From positions 33,327,934 through 33,391,933 of the forward strand of contig NC_045138.2 of NCBI RefSeq assembly GCF_008831285.2: a stretch of 64,000 bases of DNA, given 5' to 3'. The notes beneath the pieces were generated by a model that was not told the origin of the DNA, did no database searches, and saw nothing but the letters and a program-made list of their open reading frames with translations. The position numbers and the translations under genes were made by a program. Of the stretch, positions 51,691 through 62,645 are shown one piece after another. The stretch is from Nymphaea colorata. Taxonomy: Eukaryota > Streptophyta > Magnoliopsida > Nymphaeales > Nymphaeaceae. The first letter of the stretch is position 1, and each line of letters starts with the position of its first letter.

Positions 51691-53028
51691 TTGGTTTGGC
51701 TCTGTTGTGGGTCCCGTATTGCATGTATCCAATCAAAAGATTTTGTAAATATTCAAATCAATGTGTGGCCGAACGCATAGAAAAGTTCTACTGCACAATC
51801 CATTGGACCAGCACGTCTCTTAATTATGAACATGACAAAGCTGAGCGCGTTTTTAGCAGGACTAGTTTCACCAACATTGTTGTAACACGCCGTATGTCTG
51901 CAAACAGTATAAGATCTTGACGTTTTAAATATTGGGATATGAGCGAAAATACATTTCAACTTCTATGTCCTTGTAAAATCATGTAAGCACATCCATATTT
52001 TTGTAGCCATGGGGATCGAGAATATTATATTTATTTTTTGTTTTAATGAGATTAATTCAGAATATATTAAAAATATGGCGATATTAATTCAGAAGTGATA
52101 CTACTTCTTTGGAACCAGATCGAAGTGTAGACAACTGTGTGGATCGAAAGCGAGACGTGAATTGGAAGCACGCGTCGATTCCAAGATTGGCACGTTGCCG
52201 TGAAGGACATGTGTCCGCGTGGGGACTTTTCAAATATCTTTGTCAACCACCAAAGTTGGTCGAGAATAAGGTTTGAACTTAGAAACTTCAAAGATCAAGT
52301 GGAAAATAACACCACTGTTCTTGATTTTTCAAAGCCCGAGTGGAGACGTTCAGATTTCGACAGCCGTGCAAATCGATCCTGGATTGGATTTAACAAAATA
52401 TCTGCGTCCTCAGATGTGTTTGGATTTGGACAACCTCTTTACAATTGGTTTGGTCTGCAGCCACCTTTTTTTCATCAGACATAATATGTTTTTATAGCCA
52501 CACTTTATTAGATCCAATACTATTATAACCTTTTTTTTTTAAAAAAAAATCTTCGGATTACATCAGAGTTAATGGTCAGATTTTCTGGATTTGGTTTGAG
52601 ATTCGGCTGAGGTGATGGTATATTGGATTGGCTCTTTGATCTATCTGTACAAAGCTTTAATATATTTTATTTTCTGATGACGCCTCTTTGAACAACGATG
52701 ACGTAGTTTTTAGGTGGAGGCCGTCTTTATTTTCACCAACTCTAAGTTACGTACCCCTCGACTTGTACCCAATGAGCGAACATGACTCTTGGTTAAGTTG
52801 AAGATTCGAATTATAATTCAAACGAAATGCTTCTGCTCGTAAAACAATCCGGGAACTGCGATCCCGCGGCCACAAATTCTGCAGGAAATTCCATTATATC
52901 CAAGAGAAACATGAAGTCAAATAGGAGACGTGTGACCAAGAACCGAGTTTTTCGGTAATCATGAGTCGTTGTCATCTAAATTGGCCGCGCGGATTAACCT
53001 CCTCCTACGGCATTCATGTCTATGACTC

Positions 53029-53035
53029 TATATAA
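53029..53035 (+). promoter_or_regulatory. TATA box candidate for the compact receptor kinase
   Basis: TATATAA about 130 bp upstream of the ATG at 53162. Confidence 0.5.
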
Positions 53036-53161
53036 CTCTTTCCCACCTGCAGATGCAAACCTTTTTTGTGCAGAGAAGAATCAGCCTCAACAGACTGCAC
53101 GCCTTGAGAAGAGATCGATTTCCTCGTTTCCCGGTGCTTCATTTCATCAAAGAGATTGAAA

Positions 53162-55728
53162 ATGGGAAGTACAAGAACAACCACCGTCAAATTACGGGCA
53201 GCTTTGGTTCTATCAGCGCATTTCTTGATTCTGTCATGTTCAGCCTTCCGTCTCTGCTCTGCATCAAGTTCCATCACTCCTGGACAACTCCTGAGAGAAA
53301 ACCAGACCTTGGTATCAGAGAACAAGAGTTTCATCTTGGGGTTCTTCTCCGGTAGCTCCGGGAACAGATACTTGGGGATATGGCATGTGCAGAACTCGAT
53401 ACAAAGGGTCATATGGGTGGCTAACAGAGAACGCCCACTCACGCGGAATGACTCAATTGGAGTTTTCAAGATCGATGACAACGGAAACCTCTTAATTTTA
53501 GATGGACGGGGAAGGACACTTTGGTCTGCCAGGTCTTCGTCGTCGACGCCGCCGCCGGCTCAATATGAGAACTGGATTGCTCTTCTGCAGAACTCCGGAA
53601 GCTTGGTGGTGAGTGGCGGGGATGGGAGAATTGTATGGCGGAGTTCGGACCAACCACCGGAGCTTGCCGGCGCGGGCCGACTGGAGAACGGCCGGTTGCA
53701 TCTTTCTCGTCGTTTGGCATCTGCAGGTTAGTCTTATCTATCCGTAAGACCAAGTTCTTCAGCAATATTGGTTCTGTAAAGATGGCTCAAATGTTTTGAT
53801 TCCTCAACGTTCAGGCCAAGGACAATAAATGTTTGTTTCATCAACTTGGTTCAACATTTATGAAAACAAATTCACGATACTGAAAGGAAAAGCAAACAAT
53901 CACCGCCTCCGAAAACGTTACGTTCCTGCTGTGATATTCTCCGAGAAATTAAACATTTCGGGGCACATCATATTCCATGTATTGTTCATATGTTTCTGCG
54001 GTTTACGATTTTAGACGATTTAATTTCAAAGGGAAAAAAGAAAACCCACAAACGAGGAGGTCTTTACACGCAGATACATTCAGAAAATCGAGATCTCCTT
54101 TCAGCTGTGGAGCTCGTAGGGACGACCTTAGCAGTCTATTTCTGCTGCCATTTTTTAGCGACACATATGGATACCGAAGCCATGTTAGGTAGGAGGTGCG
54201 AAAAGGAACTAATTATCCCCTAATTAAGTAAACGATCGCCTTTCTAGAAGAATATCACACCTGGAACTTAACATAACTTTTTTGTTTGACTCTGAAAAAA
54301 AAAGGACATATTATGCATTGTTATTTGTTATACTTGAAGTCTTTAGCCTTGGTGGGTTCATGCAATGACCTTAACTGGGAGGTTGTTTAATACCTGTGAC
54401 TTGCATTCTGAAAACTAAGAACTAATACGAAATTTGTGAGTCTTCTTACATATAGAGCCTGCGGTATCCTTGAATAATTGATTTTCGTTTGTTCATTCTT
54501 CATTTTTGGTGTTCAGGAAGTACGACAAATACAGGGAAGAAGATAGCCATTGCAGTGGTTGTGCCCTTCGTGGTTGTTGGCTTGGGAACACTCTTCCTCT
54601 GCTTGTGGTGGTCCAAACGAAGAGAAAAAGGTATCTATTATATTACTTGTAAATAGTTCTCGCCATTGCTGACTCAAAAAGGGGGCAAGAAAAAGGAAAT
54701 TTGGTCTAGGAAAGAGTTTGTCTCAACTTTCAATTAAAAAAGAGAAAAAGGCAGATAGTTTGACTGTCTACATCTTATTAAAACATCTTTTACAATCACA
54801 CCGTGGAAATAAGATTGTGTGCTTGGAAGATATATTCCAAGAACACAACATTACTCTTGTCATATATAGACCCTAGTTTAATTAAACATTTGTGTTTCGA
54901 CCATTCAATACATCCCCGCACGAAGCAACAAGAGTAGTCAATGCTGCCAAAATTAAATTATTCCTTCTCTCTCCTTTTGCAAATTTGTTCTTTTCATACC
55001 TTATCATTATTATTGGTGTAAATGGTCGGTTTGTGGATATCTTAAAGAGAATCTAGAACTAGTTCTTGCTGACGCATAGATAGAGATGTAGTTGTTAATA
55101 ACAAATTAAGTATATGCGAGACTACAATGTTATATATTATACCCTTCATCAGACCCAAGATGATGGATTTATACGAAAAGCCGAAACTCCTTACTACGAT
55201 TGTTTCCAAAACCAGATTAACTTTAAAGCCACAACACGGTTTCATGAACCATTCACTAATCAACTTAAGATCAGTTTGTAAGGGAGTTCATGAGATCGCA
55301 ACATCTTGCTGGCCATGTCTGACCATATTTGGAAGCCGGTTCGAGTCAAACCTTGCACGATATATGTGGATAGTTTTCATATACCAAACCCGATCGAGTT
55401 GACCGGGTGCAATTGGCTAGTCACCTAACACGGGGCAGTTAAATTGCCCAACAAGCACACAAGACCACATCCCTCTCTGCCAAGTCAAAACTGAGATTAC
55501 TAAATGATGGGTGCTAAGCTGCCAGCATACACCATTTTGCCCTGGCCAGACAGAAGGCAACACCCTTAGTCCCAAAATCAACACTCCCCAATATCATTAG
55601 GATACCATGCTTTAAGTATCTCATAATCTCAAAGTCAGTGCTTCTCAATACCATAAAAATACAACACTTCCATACTCAAAGCGAGGACATGGTTACTACA
55701 TGCCACCCAGCTTGATTGGTTGGTTGTC

Positions 55729-55761
<33 letters not shown>

Positions 55762-57938
55762 GTGGAGAGAGATAGAGAGAGAGAGAGCAAATGCATAAAA
55801 AAAAAATCGCAAGTGGATGAATTTATAGGATAATCCAAGAAAAGCAGGTCGATGCACTCACAAGAATCAGAAAATTAGCCACATGCACATGCCATTTCGG
55901 GAGACTACGACCTTGTTGATCAAACCATATTTAGCAGAGAAATCAGCAGCTGAAGAAGTTAAATTTACACAATGTGGCAAGCATATGAAGGTGACCAACT
56001 TGCCCATGTTGGAATTCGAGGAAGTGGCTGCCGCAACCAACGGCTTCGCAATTGAAAACAAGCTTGGTAAAGGCGGCTTTGGCATCGTTTATAAGGTAAC
56101 ATTCCTCATTCATTTTCTTTTTATGGACGTTATATCGTTCTAATTAAAACTAAATTAAGGTAGACTGTGTGGCACTCGCCTCGTATATAATCCCGTCTCC
56201 CACATTGAGAACAAGGCCCTAAAGCAGCAATCTTGTGATCAGAAAAGGCTCTAAAGCAGAAAAGACCCTAAACCAAACATAGAATTGACCATCTCTTGTG
56301 ATCAGTATTTTTTACTTTTCTTTTGTTCTTATGCTTTCGGTACTGTAAAAAGTTTTTACAAATGCCTTTTGACTGATATAAAAGAAAGCTTGTTAATGTA
56401 GGGAATGCTACCAGATGGGCAGGAGGTAGCAGTGAAGAGGCTTTCGAAGAGATCATGCCAAGGTCTAGAGGAGTTCACTAATGAAGTTCACTTGATTGCC
56501 GACGTTCAACACAGTAATCTTGTCAGAATTGTCGCCTGCTGCGTTGAAGAGGAAGAGAAGATATTGATCTACGAGTACATGCCCAACGGAAGCTTGGACA
56601 CACATCTCTTTGGTCTGTACCCAGTCTCTTTTTTTTTTCTTTTTACAGTAGCTCAAGCATTTGTTTGTCTCTTCGTTTATGCTAATTAAAGGCATGTATA
56701 TGCAGTTGGGGAATTTTCTATATCGTTGTATGGAGCTTATTTATATTGATTTACGTTGTTCAGATCCAGTCAAACGTGCACAGTTGGACTGGCAAACGCG
56801 GTTGAGGATCCTCTCGGGGATCGCTCGGGGGCTTCTTTACCTTCACTGTGGTTCTGGATCGAGAATAATCCACCGGGATCTGAAGGCTAGCAACGTTCTG
56901 CTGGATGCTGAGATGAACCCCAAGATTTCAGATTTCGGGATGGCAAAGATTGTGGGCAACCAGTTGGAGGCTGATACAAGGAGAATAGCGGGGACTTTGT
57001 AAGTACCACCTCTCTCTCTCTCTCGACTTTTTGTCAGCGATCATGTGGAACTTTGGATTTGGGATCTTATGTTCTTCTTGTTCATGCTTCTATAGTTGCT
57101 GATCAAAAGATATATCCATCTTCTTTCATGTTTGCATGTGGAAAAGTGGGTACATGCCTCCAGAATACGCGAAGAAGGGCGTGTTCTCGGAAAAGACGGA
57201 CGTGTTCAGTTTCGGAGTGCTAGTGCTTGAGGTTGTGACGGGCAAAAAGAATTCCACTTTCACTGAAAGCCAGAACTCCTTGGATCTATTGGGACATGTG
57301 AGTATGACTATCCTGCGCTTCTTGGGCTCAATTGTGTATATGTTCCTCTTTGTCAATCAACCCATCAGATGAGCCTCCATCTTCATCTGAATACGTGGAA
57401 CTAAGCAATAGACCTTTTAGTAGCTACCCACCCTGGTTCAGTCAATTAGCAAGAAGGAATCTTACTAATGATAACATCCGGTCTAAACAAGATCGCAGAA
57501 ATGGCTCCCAGTATTTTTCATGTTTCACTAGTCTTGCACACGTAGACAGATAAAATTTTTTCGCTTTATAGGGTGTTCTGTAAGTGGCAATTGAATACTT
57601 TACTTCACGCAATGGAGCAGGCATGGGAGATGTGGAGCGCAAGGAGGGGAATGGAGCTGGTTGATCCATTATTAGGAACACAATGCAACAAGGCTGAAGT
57701 TGAGAGGTGCATGCAGATTGGGCTCCTCTGTGTGCAAGAAGGATCATGTCAACGGCCTAGTATCAACGATATCATCGGCATGCTGCAGAACGCCGATGGC
57801 TCGCCAGTGCTCCGGCAGCCAAAACGGCCGGCGTCCTACCTCGGTGATGCGCTGCCAACACCCACCTCGTCGTCCAGGCCGATCGATCAGACCTGCTCGG
57901 TGAACGACATCACATTGACGACTGTCGAAGCTAGATGA
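53162..57938 (+). CDS. G-type lectin (S-domain) receptor-like serine/threonine kinase, SD1-type, with shortened ectodomain
   Basis: Seven exons: 53162-53726, 54517-54630, 55848-56095, 56402-56612, 56764-56998, 57147-57297 and 57621-57938. All joins keep phase, giving 613 aa. A signal peptide ([16 protein letters not shown]) precedes a bulb-lectin domain at about residues 35-170 ([31 protein letters not shown]). The usual S-locus glycoprotein, EGF and PAN domains are absent: exon 1 stops right after the lectin domain. Exon 2 encodes the membrane helix ([20 protein letters not shown]). The kinase has all key residues: [10 protein letters not shown] loop, VAVKRL lysine, [26 protein letters not shown]; it is an RD kinase. 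The tail [13 protein letters not shown] is SD1-like. Usual members have about 800 aa. It is the first of three tandem copies. An ATG six bases upstream in frame is an alternative start. Confidence 0.88.
55730..55787. repeat. AT microsatellite followed by a GA microsatellite in intron 2 of the compact receptor kinase
   Basis: Alternating AT at 55730-55756 and a GAGA tract to about 55787, just upstream of exon 3. Confidence 0.9.
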
Positions 57939-59549
57939 TCATTTCCATCAGTTTTCACCCAATCTCCTGCCTGATTGATCTCCCGCTGTTGGGTTGGTAT
58001 AGATAAATGTACTTTAATTAGATGAAATCAGAAAACGTGGATAGAGGTAGTGCATGCCCAAGATTTGAGTTTTTGTCGTCATATACGTTCCGGAAAGTAG
58101 ATTTGTCTGAAGATATGAATGCATGGTTAGTTTCATAATTTTTTTGTTTTTCTCTTTAAAATTTGGTTCGGCACATGGTTTATGGGTTTATTATCTGATT
58201 TTATTAGTCAGTTTCAGACTTGGGTTTTCTTTGAGAAAATTAAGATTGGACTCGTAACCCATTCATCATGTAGAAGGCTTCCGTTGCGATTTGTTCTTCA
58301 ATTATTTTTCGTAGGTAGTTAATTCTAGTTTCAAATCCTTATAGCATCAACCTTTTATACTGTAAAAAGAGATGTATGCATTGCTTAACTGAATCAATTC
58401 TTCCCTCGCCTCTGTTTTAACAATTAGATCAATTAACTCGACGCAGTGCTCTGCCATGACCCTTGAAGATTCCTTTCGTCACATAGTTCTGGTGAATAGC
58501 TAGCCCGTAAGGCAAAAGAGAATGATGAAACTGCTCTAGAATATGCGAGCTTGCTTTTGCATCACACATCCACGTACGGGCACTTAGCCCACTGTTTTCC
58601 AGTACTTAAATCGAAAACTTTTTATAGAGACAAAAATAGAAATTTAAAAAGTAAAAAATTATAAAGGACATTTATTTTAAAAAAATTACCAAAATATTTT
58701 CCAACTAAGATAAGGGGGCATACATAATTTGCATGCGCAATCCGTTCTGAATAGAAAGCTTGATTATATGCGTCATAATATACATGAAATTTAGTCGCAA
58801 CTTCCAAAGTCTCCTTCCTTCGAATAACGACTTTTTTTTCCTTTCTTTATTACTTGGAAAACCAAGTTACCTTCCGGGGACTTGATGTTAAGGATATTGC
58901 CGATAGTAGATATATAATATAATGTGATATTCGATTAGTTAGGAGTTTTGAACTTCAGTACTCCTCATTATAATAATAACATTAATTTTTTATTTATGAT
59001 TAGATTTACATTTAACTATGCTTAGCTTTGGAAATATAGTTTTCATCAGATTTTGGTTGTCATGCACATCCGACTATAAAAAGGTTAGATATCGTTGCAT
59101 AAGTTTTGTACTCAAATTTGAGTCTGACTTCAAGATAAATGATGCATTAATACCCAAATAGCCTGTATCTGATCTCAATTCAATCGTCCTTAACCCAGCT
59201 GACATTTTACGCCTGGAAACAAATCCATACTTCAGTCTAAAATATTGGCGTATGTTGCAATATGATGATAGCACAAAGCTAAGTTGAGAACTTAAATTAA
59301 ATGATCTGCTCATGTTTACAACGAATTTCCTGTGGGCGCTGATAAATTAAATTAAGTCCATTTAATAAGACGCATGGTATTCAATAGGAAATTTGGTGGA
59401 AAATAATCAAGTAAGAAATAAAGATAGTCAATTCTAAGAAGCGAGCTTCATTTAATACTTTAATATTTAACACCTGAGATATCAAATCTAAATCCCTCTT
59501 TGTAACAACCTTTTTGTTCTCTTGTTTTTCCCAAGAGGCATAACAGCCA
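57939..59549. other. Spacer between the first and second receptor-kinase copies
   Basis: The 3' UTR of the first gene, then very AT-rich DNA. No kinase or lectin remnants were recognised. Confidence 0.45.
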
Positions 59550-60862
59550 ATGAGCCAAGGGAGACCGTCCCCGGCGTTCTGCACAGGCTGCTTTCTTTTT
59601 TGTGCTCAAGCTTCTGCCATGGAGGGAACGCACTTTCCCCAGGCCAAGCTCCTAAGGATAATGACATCATTACCTCCTCAGGCGGAAACTTTGCCCTGGT
59701 CTTCTTTCCTTCACGTAACTCCGGTACCTCACAGAAACGGTACGTTGAAATATAATATGGAACGCCGTCATCACCCACCAGACCGTTGAATGGGTGGCTA
59801 ACAGGGAGAACCCGGTTCCTGCAGAGGACGTCTCCGGTGGCTCTTTGGAGCTCTCCAGCACGGGAGACCTTGACTTTCTGGAGAGGAAAGGAACGATTCT
59901 TTGGTCCACGGACTGTTGTTCGATCAACGATTCTTTTGCCGTTCTTGAGGACGAAGGGAACTTGGTTCTGAGAAGCAATTCAAGTGGCGTCGCCGTGGAC
60001 AAATGGAAAGGTTTCGACAACCCTTCAGATACGTGGCTGCCGGAGATGGAGCTCACCTTCGACCAGCAAAAAAAAAAAAGGGTGACTCCTCTTCAGATCA
60101 TGGAAAAGCGAGACTGATCCATCGGCTGGGATTTTCATGTTTGGGGGAGACTAAGAATATCCCCTCCAAGGCATCCTCAGGAATGGGTCGTTGATCCCGG
60201 TCTGGCGTACTGGAATATGGAAGAATCGGTCTTTCTCCAGCATACTGGAAATGTCCCAGATCAATAGAGCAACCTCTGGGTTCTTCCTTAATCCAATTGA
60301 GAACGAGATAACCGAGTCCTTCAGAAGCCCCTCCTTTCTCAACTCTGGGTACCACAGGTTCGTTGTCAAACCACAGTGGCAGTTCACTCTGTCCTTCTGG
60401 AGCAAAAGCAGCGGAGGGTGGCAAGGCGCCGGCTAACGCATGCGCTCACTATGGCAGATGCGGTGCGTTTGGTCTGTGCAGCGAGGGGAACGTGAAGAAC
60501 GAGCCCACCTGCGGCTGCTTCCGTGGGTTCGAGCCCACCGGGTCAGGTGGGTGCGCGAATCCAGCTGAAGTGTGCCACCAACGCACCGGTTCAAGTGGAG
60601 ATGGGTATTGTAAAGGTGGGCAACGTGAAGCCTCCGGATGGGTTGTGCCTTTGGTCCACTAGTGACATGGAATCTTGCGAGATGTTTGTTCGAAGAACTG
60701 CACATGCATTGGGGATGCCTATCTTAAGAATTATGGATGCATTTTGTGGTTCAGACTAGCTAGATTCATAAACCTCTACCAGATTATGCGAAGCCTAAAA
60801 GCCCTGGGTGTTGTGTTTCTGATGTACTCTAACTTGAATAGAATGTCTTACGGGCGATGGTA
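59550..60862 (+). pseudogene. Broken S-domain receptor-kinase ectodomain copy
   Basis: Pieces of one SD-RLK ectodomain lie in order but in different frames. They are a lectin start (HGGNALSPGQAPKD, to a TAA at about 59753), WVANRENPVP...NPSDTWLPEMELTF (59794-60117, frame lost at an A12 run near 60069) and the S-locus part (IPVWRTGIWKNR, 60191-60436). An EGF-like part (NACAHYGRCGAFGLCSEG, from about 60435) and a PAN part (CSKNCTCIGDAY, 60675-60862) follow. At least four frame changes and several stops separate them. Nucleotide similarity to the third copy is high, including around the start (CAATGAGCCAA), so duplication was fairly recent. No membrane or kinase exon was found before the next copy, so it looks truncated as well as frameshifted. 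Confidence 0.85.
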
Positions 60863-62598
60863 GGCAAACCTTGTGTTGACTTGTAAATTTCGAGCGCAAA
60901 TCCAACATTACTATGAACTTTTCATTGACTTGATTTCTGTTTTCCGTTAAAGAACGTAAAGGGGGAAGATCGGCAATCATATAGTTACCCTGCTGTTTTG
61001 CTGCTATTCTGCTTCCTGTATGCGCCTTTCTTTTGTGGAGACATGAAACCAAGGCAAGCGGCATGTATGCTCTCATTAATTTTTTCATTGTTTAACGAAA
61101 GCATTGAATCAGATGAGAGATAGGCAGAGTTGTAAGGGTTGTCCCACGTATGGTTTTGTGTGCGCGCGTGTCCTATCTTTTCCCAATTTTGAAGAAAGCA
61201 GGGATTTCGCTGTGCTCTGAAAAAATGTTCTCTAGACTAAAGTGCAAAGGTTAAACTAAGTTATCATTTTCTTCTTGATGCAATTAGAGGCCACGAACAA
61301 TTTGTCTTATGCAAACAGGATTGGAGAAAGTGGAAACGTCCCTGCCTACATGGTAATGATCGAACAAATGAGTTTGTCAAATTTACTTCATTAAGATCTG
61401 TTTGCAGTGGGTCTTTAGTCAGAATGTTTAAAAGATCAGTTTCTAAAAACTATAAGCATTAATCTGACGGCCAGATGCATCAAGAAAAAGGCAGAGGAAA
61501 TTGAATCGGCCTTTGAGGTTTAAATAATTGATTCAGTTACAGTTCAGCAGATTTTTCGAAGTGTTTTAAATAAGAGTGACCTAATGGGAAGTTGATTTTG
61601 TCTACGGTGGCCCAATTTATTACACTTTTAAGTTGAACAGTTTCGTTGGCACCGAGCGAAGACTACACAGTTAGCCGGAAGAGGAAAAATGATGGGAATG
61701 ACGGCGGAGAGAGGCCGCGGAGCCCGTGGCGATGAAGAGGAAGAGGCGCGAACTAGTGATTAGCGACGACACAAATGCCACCGTCCAGGAGAGCGCGTAA
61801 CTGACTCCATCCAGCTGGGGAAATTGCTGCATGTACCTCTCTTAACTGTTCCAGCCTCCATAATCTCTACCGTCCAAGTTTCCACGTCTGTTCAGGAGCT
61901 TACCAACTGACTGTGTAGGATGAGTTTTCAGAATTTCAGCCTTCCGACCTGCTGTTTCAGACCTTGTCATCGGTGTGGAATCATTCTTCTACCTTTGATC
62001 ATGCAGTTTATACGTCTACTGCAGCCCTTTATTATAGATGATAAACTTTCCGCGCCCTTCCCTGCATCTGTGATCTTCAAGCCAACCATTCAACGATTCC
62101 ATCTCCGCCGAATCGGAGCCTTCAACAGCCTTCCGAGCACTCCACTTCAGCTCTTCCTGTCCCAACTCATACCATACTGCCATGCCAGTGACATCGCGAC
62201 GCCTAAGAGAAAGTGAGCTTATGGTCATCCCTGTTTCCTTGTTGGCAGCGATCGACCTTCACCGACTAAGAATTTGAAGAACGGGACCAAGAGATTCATG
62301 TGCAATACCCTCAGACGGAACCTTTAGTTTATCTAAAGTATTAATGCTTCTGATAATAATTATTAATAACAAAGAAGATAGAGATGTTAAAGCATTAGTT
62401 CATGACGCCGTAGAATTCCATTCAAGTCCGATGAATCAGATGGGATATGCCCATGACATTCTGTAAAGATAAAATAAAAGATAAATAACAAATAATGACA
62501 GTCCATGACGGGCATGCTCACTTAATCATCTTCTATTCATGCCATATCTTTTCGTTGACTTTGACAAATTTGATGCCTCAGATCTAATTGATTCCAGC
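60863..62598. other. Spacer between the second and third receptor-kinase copies
   Basis: No kinase exons recognised. A GC-richer patch at 61680-62230 has minus-strand frames that look slightly coding-like (a hydrophobic run near 61780, and VWYELGQEELKWSARKAVEG) but match nothing I know. Confidence 0.4.
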
Positions 62599-62605
62599 TA
62601 TATAT
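62599..62605 (+). promoter_or_regulatory. TATA-like box of the third receptor-kinase copy
   Basis: TATATAT about 45 bp upstream of the ATG at 62646, which would imply a very short 5' UTR. Weak evidence. Confidence 0.3.
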
Positions 62606-62645
62606 TTATTGGTGCTCCGTTTTGGCGCAAGAACCACATGAATCA

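Larger units (their letters stand above)
47610..53020. other. Intergenic region, no supportable gene
   Basis: AT-rich DNA with a three-unit imperfect repeat at 50287-50515, a GCTCGAG-rich worn repeat at 51329-51690 and poly-A/T runs. Short ORFs here (at most 104 codons) have no recognisable domain. Confidence 0.4.

Noticed and set aside
53053-53355. 100-codon plus-strand ORF beginning upstream of the compact receptor kinase
   Set aside because: Out of frame with the lectin domain and no family motif; its ATG is also close to or upstream of the likely transcription start.
55270-55370. GGTTCGAGTC motif resembling a pol III B box
   Set aside because: No convincing A box or cloverleaf at the right distance; lies in a receptor-kinase intron.
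59670-60056. 128-codon minus-strand ORF
   Set aside because: Antisense shadow of the pseudogene ectodomain.
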